This document shows positions 23,487 through 33,462 of a stretch of DNA of 64,000 nt, piece by piece. How positions within the stretch are numbered: position 1 is the first letter of the stretch; each line of letters begins with the position of its first letter. Source of the stretch: RHKX01 sp963823275 (GTDB taxonomy: Bacteria > Actinomycetota > Thermoleophilia > Solirubrobacterales > 70-9); NCBI GenBank assembly GCA_963823275.1, contig CAWGKW010000002.1, forward strand, positions 434,001 to 498,000, read 5' to 3'. The notes beneath the pieces are model-generated. The model did not search any database, was not told where the DNA came from, and saw only the letters and a program-made list of their open reading frames with translations. The translations under genes were made by a program, and so were the position numbers.

Positions 23487-25805
23487 ATGCGAATTGCCGT
23501 CGTCACGCCCTATTCGTGGACGTATGAGGGAGGCGTCAACCGGCACACTCAGGCGCTCGCCGAGCATCTGATCGGGAGAGGTAACGAGGTCAGAGTTCTC
23601 GCTCCCTGGGACCCGCCGGACCGCCTCAGCCGAACGCTCCACCGCGGAGCCCCTCCGCGGGTCCGGCCGATGCCTGACTACCTGTCCACGCTCGGCCGCA
23701 CGATGGGTTTCGGTGCCAACGGGTCGGTCACGAACCTCTCGGTATTCCCCGGAGCGATCGCGACGATGCGACGCGAGCTGCGCGACGGCAACTTCGACAT
23801 CGTCCACGTCCAGGAGCCGCCGGCTCCGATCATCGGCTGGGATGCGTGCGGCTACGGCGGGGCACCGGTCGTCGGCACCTTCCACGCCTACGCTCCCAAG
23901 TTCGTTCCACAACAGATCGCGATCGGCTTCGGCGCCAGGCGTAAGTTCAATCAGCTGAGCGCTCGGATCGCCGTTTCCGAGGCGGCGGAGTGGACCGGTC
24001 GTCGCTGGTACGGAGGCAACTACGAGATCATCCCCAACGGCGTCGACATCGGGCTCTCCCCGACGGATCCGCCGCGGCCTGACGCAGGGGAGGAGCTGCG
24101 CCTGCTGTTCGTGGGCCGCGCCGATGAGCGCAAGGGGCTGCCGGTCCTGCTGCGGGCGTTCGAGGCGCTGGTCGAACACGTACCCGCCCGGTTGGTCGTC
24201 GTCGGCACCGCCCCCGAGGACATCTCGAGATCGCTGGCGAACCCGGAGACCCTGGAGTCGATCGACGCGCTCGGCACCGTCGACCGCGATCGGCTCTGGC
24301 GGGAACTCGCCGCCGCCGACGCCCTCTGCGCTCCTTCGCTGGCGGGCGAGAGTTTCGGGATGGTTCTGACCGAGGCGTTCGCATCCGGGACCCCGGTCGT
24401 GGCCTCCGAGATCGCCGGGTACGCCGACGTCGTCAATGACGGGGTCGATGGGGTCCTGATTCCTCCGGGCGACCCGCAGCGGCTCGCCGAGGAGCTGCAG
24501 AAGCTGCACATGGAGCCTCGGCGCCGGGCCGCGATGGGAGCCGCCGCTCGCGAGAGCGCCGAGCGCTTCGCCTGGCCGCGGATCGCCGCTCAGGTCGAGC
24601 GAACCTACGAGCGCGCCCTGGATCTCCCGATCCCGGTCGACCGGCTGACCAGGGGAGCGCAGCGATACGGGTTCGCGCCCGCCGACGGGCTGCCGCGAAC
24701 GCCCGCGGCCCGGATTCCGTCGCCGGACCCGATCCCGATCGACCGGAGTACCCGCCGCCGTCGGATCGCCCGCCGGGCCGGGCTCGGCATCGGCACGTTC
24801 GTAGGGCTCGGCCTGACCTATCTGGCGGCGCAGCGGATCGGCTTCGACAGTGTCGTCGAGAGTGCGGTTCGCTCCGATCTCGCCTGGGTGCTGATCGCGA
24901 CCGCGTTCATGTGCATTTCGATGTTCTTTCGTGCCGGCGCCTGGTATCTGACCGCCCGCTCGGCCCTACCCGATGCCCCGCTGCGAAGACGGGACTTCAC
25001 CTCGGCGACGATGATCGGCGTGCTCATGTCGGCAACGTTGCCGGCCCGCCTCGGTGAGCCGGCGAGGGCGATGATCATCTCCCGCCGGATCGGTCGCTTC
25101 CGCGAGACCTTCCCGGTCCTGCTCGGCACCCTGGTCTCGCAGACCGTCTTCAACATCCTCGCCCTGCTTCTCCTCGGCGTCGTCATCGTCATTTCCACCG
25201 ATCTGTTCCATCGCAGCTCCGAGCACCTGTTCGTGGTCAGCTTCGCTCCCGCGATGCTGCTGGTCGCGGTCGTTGCCGCGCCCGCCTTGGTCCGCCGCTC
25301 CGGTTCGGGGCGGATTGCCCGGCTCGTCGCGATGCTCCGCGACGCTCTGGTGAGGGTGCGCTCGGGCCTCGCGGTCCTTCGTGATCCGCGTCGCGGGCCG
25401 CTCGCCGGGACCGTCCAGCTGACCGCCTGGACGATCCAGGTGGCCGCCTGTTACGCGTTGGCGGTGGCGATGGGCCTCGACGGGACAATGGGCATCGGCG
25501 GCGCCGCGGCGGTGCTGTTCGCCGTCAACGTGACGGCGGTCGTGCCGGCAACTCCCTCGAACATCGGTGTCTTCCAGCTCGCCGTGATCAGCGTCCTGAC
25601 AACCGGGTACGGGGTCGGGGCGGCGGACGCCCTTGCCTACGGGGTGATCCTGCAGGGGGTCGAGATCGCCACCGCGGTGGCCCTCGGCGTTCCGGCCCTC
25701 GTCCGCGAGGGTATGAGTTGGTCGGACGTCCGCCTGCGGGCGTTGAGCGCCGCTCCGGTTCGCCTTCAGCCAAGGCCTCGCGAGGACGCTTCGGTCGTCG
25801 GTTAG
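23487..25805 (+). CDS. GT4 glycosyltransferase fused to an LPG-synthase-type (UPF0104) membrane domain
   Basis: 772 aa from ATG at 23487 (an ATG at 23430 would overlap the upstream gene). Residues 1 to about 380 form a GT-B, family-4 glycosyltransferase of the PimA/PimB kind: TPYSWTYEGGVNRHTQALAEHL, HVQEPPAP, IPNGVD, LFVGRADERKGLPVLL and the ESFGMVLTEAFASGTPVV donor-binding motif. From about 420 a membrane domain of seven or more helices resembles the AglD/LPG_synthase_TM family (TLPARLGEPARAMIISRR, then NVTAVVPATPSNIGVFQ). This fusion would couple lipid glycosylation to membrane movement of the product; that is inference. It lacks a clear ribosome site. Confidence 0.87.
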   Translation: MRIAVVTPYSWTYEGGVNRHTQALAEHLIGRGNEVRVLAPWDPPDRLSRTLHRGAPPRVRPMPDYLSTLGRTMGFGANGSVTNLSVFPGAIATMRRELRDGNFDIVHVQEPPAPIIGWDACGYGGAPVVGTFHAYAPKFVPQQIAIGFGARRKFNQLSARIAVSEAAEWTGRRWYGGNYEIIPNGVDIGLSPTDPPRPDAGEELRLLFVGRADERKGLPVLLRAFEALVEHVPARLVVVGTAPEDISRSLANPETLESIDALGTVDRDRLWRELAAADALCAPSLAGESFGMVLTEAFASGTPVVASEIAGYADVVNDGVDGVLIPPGDPQRLAEELQKLHMEPRRRAAMGAAARESAERFAWPRIAAQVERTYERALDLPIPVDRLTRGAQRYGFAPADGLPRTPAARIPSPDPIPIDRSTRRRRIARRAGLGIGTFVGLGLTYLAAQRIGFDSVVESAVRSDLAWVLIATAFMCISMFFRAGAWYLTARSALPDAPLRRRDFTSATMIGVLMSATLPARLGEPARAMIISRRIGRFRETFPVLLGTLVSQTVFNILALLLLGVVIVISTDLFHRSSEHLFVVSFAPAMLLVAVVAAPALVRRSGSGRIARLVAMLRDALVRVRSGLAVLRDPRRGPLAGTVQLTAWTIQVAACYALAVAMGLDGTMGIGGAAAVLFAVNVTAVVPATPSNIGVFQLAVISVLTTGYGVGAADALAYGVILQGVEIATAVALGVPALVREGMSWSDVRLRALSAAPVRLQPRPREDASVVG

Positions 25806-25900
25806 GGGCGGACGCCCCGTGCGTCTGGGCCGCTGGGCGTCCATGCACGCTGTTCGGCCGGTTCGGGGGCGGGGGTGGCCCCTCGCTATCCTTGTCGCCT

Positions 25901-26005
25901 GCCATCCAGAGCGGCTGAGGGACCCGGATCGTTGAGGCCGCCGCAACCGGCTGAGCCAGCCAGGATCAACTGGTCAAGCACGGTGCGACAGCCGGGACCG
26001 ATGGA
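25901..26005 (+). ncRNA. SAM-I (S-box) riboswitch controlling metH
   Basis: The 105-nt leader carries the S-box order: P1 5-prime strand CCATC (25902-25906), the AGAGCGGCTGAGGGAC block, a GCAACC block (about 25943), GGTGC (25982-25986) and the closing P1 strand GATGG (26000-26004). The ribosome site of metH is contained in GGAGGAGA immediately at and after the P1 strand. GGAGG (26003-26007) can pair with CCTCC (26011-26015), so ligand-dependent P1 and a site-masking hairpin share bases. SAM excess should lower methionine synthase. The identification is by consensus, not by a covariance search. Confidence 0.88.
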
Positions 26006-26017
26006 GGAGACCTCCCG

Positions 26018-29000
26018 ATGAGCCAACCGGAACGCGACATCCTTGCCGCCGCAGGCGAGCGAATCATCGTCTTCGACGGTGGGATGGGCGCAACCCTGGA
26101 GCGCTACGAGCTCTCCAGCGAGGACTACGGGGGGCTGGCGGGCAAGTGCCACGAGGCGCTGATCCTGCATCGCCCCGACGTGATCGCGGGGGTCCACGAG
26201 GAGATGCTGGCGGCGGGGGCCGAGGTGGTCGAGACCGACTCCTTCCAGGGCTCGAGGCTGAAGCTCGAGGAGTGGGGTCTCGGAGAGCACACGGTCGAGA
26301 TCAACCGCAGGTCGGCCGAGATCGCCCGCGAGGCCGCGGGTCCGAGCCGCTTCGTCGCTGGATCGATCGGTCCGACCGGGTTTCTTCCCGCCAGCGACGA
26401 CCCGACGCTGGGCGACATCAGCTTCGCGCGCCTGGCGGAGGTCTTCGACGAGCAGGCCGGCGCGTTGGTCGAGGGCGGCGCCGACCTGGTGATCATCGAG
26501 ACCGCACAGGACATCCTCGAGGTCCGAGCGGCGATCGTCGGCGCTCGCGAGGCCTTCAAGCGCGTCGGCCGCGAGGTCCCGATCCAGGTCTCCGTCTCGC
26601 TCTTGCCGAACGGCGGCAAGATGCTGCTCGGCACCGATATCGAAGCGGTGCTGGCGATCCTCGAGGGCATGAGGGTCGACATCGTCGGGCTCAACTGCTC
26701 GACCGGCCCTGAGGACATGCGGGACGCGATCCGCTACCTCGGGGAGAGGTCCACCCGTGCCGGTGCACTGCATTCCGAACGCGGGCCTGCCGATCCAGGG
26801 CCCCGACGGCGAGACGATCTTCCCGGAGACCCCCGAGCAGCTCTCGAAGGTGCTCGGCGAGTTCGTGGAGCGGCACGGCGTCGGCCTGGTCGGCGGCTGC
26901 TGCGGAACCACCCCCGAGCACATCGCGGCGATCGTCGAACGGGTCGGCGATCGCAGGCCCGGTGTCCGTCCGGAGCCCGGACCGCCCCGGGTCGCGAGCA
27001 TGATGACCGCCTACGACCTGGTCCAGGAGCCGGCGCCGACCCTGGTCGGCGAGCGGGTCAACTCCCAGGGTTCACGGAAGGCCAAGCAGCTGCTGCTCGC
27101 CGACGACTACGACGGCCTCGTCCAGGTCGCCGAGGATCAGGTCGAGGGCGGAGCCCACGTGCTCGACGTCTGCGTCGCGCTTACCGAGCGCCAGGACGAG
27201 GACCTCCAGATGGGGGAGACCGTCAGTCGGATCTCGCTGAGCCAGCCCTCGCCGATCCAGATCGACTCGACCGAGCCCGAGGTGATCGAGGCCGCGCTCG
27301 AACGCATCCCCGGCCGGGCGATCGTCAACTCGACCAACCTCGAAGCGGGCCGAGACAAGCTCGATCGCATCGTGCCGCTGGCGATCCGCCACGGGGCCGC
27401 GCTGATTGCGCTGACGATCGATCCCGACGGGATGGCGAAGACCGCCGACCGCAAGGTCGAGGTGGCCAAGGAGATCCATCGCCTCGCCTGCGACGAGCAC
27501 GGGCTGGATCCCGAGCTGCTGATCTTCGACGCCCTCACGTTCACGCTGACCACCGGCGACGACGAGTGGAAGCCTTCGGCGGTGGAGACGATCGAGGGGA
27601 TCCGCCGGATCAAGGCGGAGCTTCCGGGGGTGAAGACCTCGCTCGGCGTCTCCAATGTGTCGTTCGGGATCTCTCCCGGAGCCCGGGCCGTTCTCAACTC
27701 GGTCTTCCTCCACCACTGCGTCGAGGCCGGGCTCGACCTGGCGATGGTCAACCCCAACCACATCACCCCGTATGGGGAGATCCCAGAGTTCGAGCGTGCG
27801 CTCGCCGACGATCTCGTCTTCAACCGCTCCGAGGACGCGCTCGAGAAGTTCATCGAGCATTTCGAGAGCAAGGGGCCGACCGACGAGGCCGAGGCGGCCG
27901 GGGACCCGACCGAGGGGATGGAGCCCGAGGAGGCCCTGCACTTCCACATCCTGCGCCGTAAGAAGGACGGGGTGGAGGACTGGATCGATCGCTCGGTCGA
28001 GAAGATCGGCGCTGTCCCGACCCTGAACACCGTGCTGCTGCCGGCGATGAAGGAGGTCGGCGACAAGTTCGGGGCGGGCGAACTGATTCTGCCGTTCGTC
28101 CTCCAGTCCGCGGAGGTGATGAAGCGAGCGGTCGCCAGGCTCGAGAACTACCTCGATCGGATCGAGGGCCACACGAAGGGCACGGTCGTGATCGCGACCG
28201 TCTTCGGCGACGTCCACGACATCGGCAAGTCGTTGGTCAACACGATCCTGACCAACAACGGGTACACCGTCGTCGACCTCGGCAAGCAGGTCCCGATCGA
28301 GCAGATCATCGATGCCGCCGTCACCAACGATGCCGACGCGATCGGTCTCTCGGCCCTGCTCGTCTCCACCTCCAAGCAGATGCCCGCCTGTATCCAGGAG
28401 CTGCACCGCCGTGGGCTCGAGTTCCCGGTGCTGATCGGTGGGGCCGCCATCAACCGCGACTTCGGCCGCCGAGCGCTCTACCCGGACGGCCGTGGGTCCG
28501 ACGAGGTCTACGAGCCGGGCGTCTTCTACTGCAAGGACGCCTTCGCCGGCCTCGACACGATCGATGCGCTCGTCGACGACGATGCTCGGCGGTCCCTGGT
28601 GAAGAAGATCCGCGAGGAGGCCAAGGCGCTGCGTGAAAAGCCCGTCGTGATCGACGATTCGCCTCCCACTACGGACGACTCGGTGCGCTCCGCCGTCAGC
28701 ACCGGGACGCCGATTCCGGATGTCCCTCGCTGGGGCGTCAGCGATGTCGACATCGACCTCGACGACGTCTTCCCCCACTTGGACCGTCACGTTCTCTTCA
28801 AGCTGCATTGGGGGGGACGGGGCGTCAAGGGTGAGGCTTGGCGGGAGATCGTCGAGGGCAACGGCACCGAGGAGGGCTTCAGCGCAAAGCTCGACCGGAT
28901 GTGGGCCGAGCAGGACTACCTGCGCCCGAGGGCGCGAATCGGCTACTTCCCCTGCAACGCCGAGGGCAACGAGCTGATCGTGTTCGATCCGCACGACCAT

Positions 29001-29615
29001 GACGTGGAGCTCGAGCGCCTGGTCTTCCCGCGACAGCCCAAGCACGATCGCATCTGCCTCGCCGACTTCTTCCGCCCGCTCGAATCCGACGAGCGGGACG
29101 TGGTCGTTCTGCAGGGGGTCACCGTGGGCCCCGAGGTGACCGAGCGGATCGAGCAGCTCGAACGCGACGGCGAGTTCGCCGAGCAGCTCTTCGTGCACGG
29201 GCTCGGCGTTCAGGCTGCCGAGGGGCTGGCGGAATGGCTTCACGCTCAGGCCCGGCGGGATCTCGACATCGACCCCGGTCGGGGCCGCCGCTACTCCTGG
29301 GGCTACCCGGCCTGCCCGGAGCAGTCCGAGCACGAGAAGGTCTGGCGCCTGCTCGGCCTCGAGCAGATCGGGATGACGCTCTCCGACGGTCATGCGGTCA
29401 CCCCCGAGCAGTCGACGGTTGCGATCATCGCCCACCACCCCCAGGCCGTCTACTTCGGCATGAAGTCGGGGTTCGTGCCCGACGCGCCCAAGTCCGACGA
29501 GCTGATCGCCGGGACCGACCGGGGCGGTGATCTGCCTCCCGATGAGGATCTCACCGACGACGGGACGATCGCATCGGAGGCGGACGTGGCCGCCTCCGAG
29601 ACCGAGACGGTCTGA
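26018..29615 (+). CDS. metH: cobalamin-dependent methionine synthase, split by a +1 frameshift
   Basis: About 1198 aa when one extra base near 26750-26756 (CCACCC run) is skipped. Frame 1 gives the homocysteine domain to LNCSTGPEDM and IRYLGERS; frame 2 resumes with PVHCIPNAGLP and the zinc cysteines GGCCGTTPEHI. Then come the pterin-binding domain (VGERVNSQGSRKAK, NSTNLEAG), the cap and B12-binding domain with DVHDIGKSLV, and the SAM-reactivation domain (SWGYPACPEQ). It methylates homocysteine from methyl-tetrahydrofolate via cobalamin. All domains are intact apart from the shift, so an indel error is favoured over decay. It lies behind a SAM riboswitch; the ATG follows GGAGGAGA. Confidence 0.93.
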
Positions 29616-29638
29616 GCGAAACCCCAGCCGCCCGGTCC

Positions 29639-30570
29639 TCAGCCCGGGGCGTATTCGAGATTGCCGGGGAACCCGACGAGCAGCTCGGCCAGCAACTCCG
29701 GAACCTCGAGTTGCGGGCAATGGCCGCAGTCGGGGATGACTTCGATGTCGGAGTAGTGGACCGTCCTGAGAACCCGCTCCGCCCCGGTGGTGAAGACCAT
29801 CCGGTCGCGGTCGCCCCAGATCAGCAGCAGCGGGCAGTCGATTCGATTCAGCTCGAACGGATCGGTCAGCTCCGCAATCAGGCGGCGACCGGTGTCGAGT
29901 ACACCCATGCTCTGCGCGAACGTGCCGAGGTGCCGCGAGAAGGACTCGACGTGTCCCGGATCGGCCGCCCGGGGGTCGCTGAACACGAGGCTGCGATAGA
30001 CACGGCCGACGATCGGCCTGACTATCCCACCCGGCACCGGAAATGGGGATACCCGCAGGAGGCGGATCAGCCACTCGTTCTCGATCGCCGAGAACCAACC
30101 CGCCATGTGCAGACCGGCTGGGGCGATCGGGACGATGCCGGCGATCGGAAGCTCATCCCGCTCAGCAGCGCGGAGCGCGAGCGCTCCGCCGAGCGAGTTG
30201 CCGACGACGATCACGTCGTCGCCGCCGTGGCGCTCGCTCAGCTCGCCGACAGCGCCGCTTCGACCATCGGGTCCCATTGCGGCATCAGCAGCTCCGTGGC
30301 GTCGAGCGGCTCGGCGGTTCCGAAGCCCCGGAGGTCGAGCGCGTACGCCGACCGACCCGCCGCCGCGAGCTGCCCGAGCAGCGGACGCCAGGTGTCGGCG
30401 CTGTCGGCATAGCCGTGGATCAGCAACAACGGCGGCCCCTCGCCGCCGATCTCGAGCACTCGCGTATCGACGTCGGCCAGTGATGCCCGGCGTTCGGTCG
30501 CGGCTACTCCCGTTGGTCGGTGGGTCGGGGTCACTGGAGAACCCTTTCTACTCTGTGCCGCCGATGCCAT
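29639..30570 (-). CDS. alpha/beta hydrolase, interrupted by a frameshift
   Basis: About 310 aa if a missing base near 30240-30250 is restored. The first frame (start 30570, or the GTG at 30534 behind AGAAAGGG) gives LLLIHGYADSADTWRPLL and stops after PQWDPMVEAALSA. The next frame continues with GELSERHG and the nucleophile elbow GNSLGG, the acid in LLIWGDRDRMV and the catalytic histidine in IPDCGHCPQLE. The Ser-Asp-His triad is therefore complete across the break. Substrate unknown; the lid region suggests an esterase or C-C hydrolase. It converges with metH, with 23 bp between stops. Confidence 0.8.
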
Positions 30571-30800
30571 GACGCGGTCGAGACAGGGGCCTGAGCTCAG
30601 TGGGCAGGGTCAGCCCGATACGGGGCCAAACCAGTGCCCTTTCCGTCCGCAAACCCCCTGACGTTCCCGCGAAACCGGACGTGCGGCGGCCGATTCAGCC
30701 GCGGTCGGAGCAGCTGTTCTGGGTCCCCATTGGCCCTGTGTGACAAATATCCGTCCAGATTCTGGCAATTAATTTGCAAAGTTCCGGTGAGCATCCGCTA

Positions 30801-31016
30801 ATGTCCTTGCCGATGGTATTTCAGGAAACAGCAACCGAGGGATCCGTGGTCACGGAGCTTCCGCAGGTACTGGAGCTCGCTGACGGGACCCGACTGGTGA
30901 CCGAGGGAGAAGCGGAGCCCGCGCGCCTTGATGGCGATCGCGATCACGCGTTCACCCTCGCCGACGTGCAACGCGAGGGCGCAGAGCCCTTCGCCGGTTA
31001 CGTCCGGCTCAGCTAG
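30801..31016 (+). CDS. small acidic protein, function unknown
   Basis: 71 aa from ATG at 30801 (GGTGAG about 9 nt upstream; a TTG 27 nt earlier is possible). The composition is acidic and there is no membrane segment; a strand-rich pattern LADGTRLVTEGEAEPARL can be seen. No family is recognised. Support for it being real comes from the AT-rich stretch at 30740-30780, unusual here, which looks like a promoter region, and from its tight fit before the convergent dehydrogenase gene. It could be an accidental ORF. Confidence 0.45.
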   Translation: MSLPMVFQETATEGSVVTELPQVLELADGTRLVTEGEAEPARLDGDRDHAFTLADVQREGAEPFAGYVRLS

Positions 31017-31033
31017 GCCCCAGGGCCAAGCGA

Positions 31034-33442
31034 CTACTTCCCACGGCTGATCGAGTAGACGGCGCCGCCGCCGAGATCGGCGACGTAGACGCGACCCTTC
31101 GTGTCCTCGCCGAAGCCGGCGATGCCTCCGAAGGAGGGAAGACCGCCGACCGGGCGGTCGTCGGTGGATCCCCCGTCATCGGGGATCAGGCTGCGGATCT
31201 CGCCCCCGCAGAAATCCGCATAGAGGTAGCGGCCGTCGAGTGAGGGGTTCCTTGGATCGCGGGAGATCAATCCACCCGTGATCGAGCAGTTGCCGTCGAC
31301 GTGCTTGTACTGGTGGATCGGCGGCGTCACCGGCCCGGCCGGGATCGGGCTGGCGTCGGAGCTGTCGAATGGATCGAAGCCCTCGAAGGCATCCCAGCCG
31401 AAGTTCGCGCCGCCGGCCGCGTTGGTCGTCACGTAGTCGATCTCCTCCCAGGTGTCCTGGCCGACGTCGCCGATCAAGAGGTGTCCGCTCTGGCGGTCGA
31501 AGGAGAAGCGAAACGGGTTACGGAGCCCGTAGGAGTAGATCTCGTCGCGTCCGGCAGCACCGACGAAGGGGTTTGAGCCCGGGATCGTGTACGGCTGCTT
31601 ACCGCTGCGGCGGGGGTCGATCCTGATCAGCTTGCCGAGCAGGGAATCGAGGCTCTGCGCGTTCTCGTCCGGGTCCCCGCCGCTGCCGCCGTCACCCGTC
31701 CCGAGATAGAGAAGGCCGTCGGGGCCGAACTGAACCTGCCCTCCGTTGTGGTTGGACGCCAGTCGGTGCTTGATCCTGATCACCCGGCGGCCGCTCTGCG
31801 ACCGTGCCTTGCGTGGGTTGTCGGCGGACCGCTCGAACTCGGCGACCACGATGTCCCCACGGTTGTCGGTGTAGTAGATGTAGAGGAGTCCGCTCTGGCC
31901 GTAGTCAGGCGGGAAGGCCACCGAAAGCAGGCCCCGCTCGCCGTCGTCGGCGACGCGACTGCTGATGTTGAGGAAGGTGCTGGTGCGTCCGTCGGGCCCG
32001 ACGGCCTTGATCTTGCCGGCCTTCTCGACGACGAACCGCAGACCCCTGGCCCCGTCAGGGCCGGTCACGTAGACCGGGTCCTTGAAGTTGCCGAGCTTCT
32101 TGGCGCGGAAGGCCCCTCCGCCGTCACCGACCCGGGCGTCGTCGTGTCGCGAAGCGCCTGCGCCCATGGCGGGGCTGGGCTGGGAGCTCGGATCGAGACG
32201 GTAGACCGACCCCGCGAGCGAAGTTGCGTAGATGCGGTTCTTGCGACCCTCGGTGATCGAGCTGGGTGAATCGATCGTGAGCCCGGTTGGACGGTCGCCC
32301 GTCGCCCCGCGGGTGTCGGGGACGAGGCTCTGCAGCCCGCCGCTGCACGAGTCGGAATAGAGGTAGCGGCCGTACAGCCTCTTCAGACGCTCGTCGCGAA
32401 CCACGGGCCCGCCGATCACGGCGCATCCCGTGTACTGGTCGGGGTCGCCGCTCGAGTGTGGGTAGGCGAGGATCGGAAGCGTCGATTCGTCGGGGAGCGG
32501 GGTTGGGGTGTCACCGCCGGTGAAGCCTCCCCCGCTGATGCAGAAGGCGGACAGCTCGAGCGGGACGTAGCCCTCGGAGGCGTCCCAGCCGAAGTTGGCG
32601 CCGGAGGCCTTGGAGATCTTCGCGTAGTCGATCTCCTCCCAGAGGTCCTGGCCGACATCGCCGATCGCGAGCGTCCTGGTGTCATCGTCGAAGGAGAAGC
32701 GGAACGGGTTGCGCAGGCCGTAGGAGTAGATCTCGTCGGCGCCCGCCCTCTTCACGAAGGGGTTGTCCTTCGGGACGGAGTAGCCGCCCTGCTTCTGCGG
32801 GGTGATTCGCAGGAGCTTGCCGAGCAGTGAATCCAGGTTCTGGGCGTTCTCGTCGGGATCACAGGCAAACCCCCCGTCGCCGGTGGCCAGCCACATGTTG
32901 CCGTCGGGGCCGAAGCCGACCTGCCCTCCGTTGTGGTTGGGGTAGGGCCCGTGGGGGATCGAGATGACCTCGCGGCCCGACCCGGACTCGGCGAGGACCT
33001 TGCTGTCAGCTGCGCGCTTGAATTGCTCGACGACGATGTCGCCGTCGGGCGCCGACGTGTAATAGGCGTAGAAGCGCCGGTTCTGCGCGTAGTCGGGATC
33101 GAAGGTGATCGAGAGCAGACCGCGCTCGTTGAAACCGAGGTTGAGCCGCTCGGAGATGTCCAGGAATGGCTGATCGAGAGTGTTGCCGTTGCGGACCACC
33201 CGGACTGTCCCTCCGCGCTCGACGACGAACAGGAGCTTGCGATTCGCCTTACCTGGCGCGGTTGCGGAATAGACGGGCTCGTTGAAGCTGCCGACCTCGG
33301 TCAGCTCGGCGCCGCCCCGGCCGTTGCCGACCGGCGGCGGCTTCGCGGCCCCTCGGTCGGCGCCGGCGAGCAGGGCCAGCACCACCAGCAGTGAGCCGGT
33401 GATTGCGATGGCCGTCGCGCGACGGGTTGCTTGCCTGACCAT
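31034..33442 (-). CDS. secreted protein with two tandem glucose/sorbosone dehydrogenase-type domains
   Basis: 802 aa. A signal peptide (about 1-33) precedes two copies of the PQQ-dependent soluble aldose/sorbosone dehydrogenase six-bladed propeller, about residues 45-420 and 450-800. Each repeat carries the same landmarks: ERGLLSI/ERGLLSV, NHNGGQ, ATGDGG/GTGDGG, LLGKL, DEIYSYGLRNPFRFSFD and GDVGQDxWEEIDY. The NHNGG histidine corresponds to the catalytic base of the family. The two domains are clearly paralogous, an internal duplication. It would act outside the membrane on sugars or other alcohols with PQQ, although many family members have no proven activity. It follows a lipoprotein with a third copy by 20 bp. 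Confidence 0.88.
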   Translation of the reverse strand: MVRQATRRATAIAITGSLLVVLALLAGADRGAAKPPPVGNGRGGAELTEVGSFNEPVYSATAPGKANRKLLFVVERGGTVRVVRNGNTLDQPFLDISERLNLGFNERGLLSITFDPDYAQNRRFYAYYTSAPDGDIVVEQFKRAADSKVLAESGSGREVISIPHGPYPNHNGGQVGFGPDGNMWLATGDGGFACDPDENAQNLDSLLGKLLRITPQKQGGYSVPKDNPFVKRAGADEIYSYGLRNPFRFSFDDDTRTLAIGDVGQDLWEEIDYAKISKASGANFGWDASEGYVPLELSAFCISGGGFTGGDTPTPLPDESTLPILAYPHSSGDPDQYTGCAVIGGPVVRDERLKRLYGRYLYSDSCSGGLQSLVPDTRGATGDRPTGLTIDSPSSITEGRKNRIYATSLAGSVYRLDPSSQPSPAMGAGASRHDDARVGDGGGAFRAKKLGNFKDPVYVTGPDGARGLRFVVEKAGKIKAVGPDGRTSTFLNISSRVADDGERGLLSVAFPPDYGQSGLLYIYYTDNRGDIVVAEFERSADNPRKARSQSGRRVIRIKHRLASNHNGGQVQFGPDGLLYLGTGDGGSGGDPDENAQSLDSLLGKLIRIDPRRSGKQPYTIPGSNPFVGAAGRDEIYSYGLRNPFRFSFDRQSGHLLIGDVGQDTWEEIDYVTTNAAGGANFGWDAFEGFDPFDSSDASPIPAGPVTPPIHQYKHVDGNCSITGGLISRDPRNPSLDGRYLYADFCGGEIRSLIPDDGGSTDDRPVGGLPSFGGIAGFGEDTKGRVYVADLGGGAVYSISRGK

Positions 33443-33462
33443 CGAGTCAGCCTATCGCAGGG

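Noticed and set aside
25901..26018. Cobalamin riboswitch before metH
   Set aside because: A B12 element was considered because MetH uses cobalamin, but the GCCACTG-type B12 box is absent and the blocks match the SAM-I order.
27072..30098. Open reading frame of about 1000 codons on the minus strand opposite metH
   Set aside because: The translation has no domain, is rich in Arg/Asp/Gly/His/Leu and mirrors the codon bias of the plus-strand metH, as expected for antisense frames in high-GC DNA.
30571..30800. Possible c-di-GMP or other riboswitch in the leader of the 71-aa gene
   Set aside because: GCCAAACC and GCAAACC strings occur, but the paired GG of the aptamer arm and the required order are missing. 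A small hairpin (GCGGC/GCCGC) remains unexplained.
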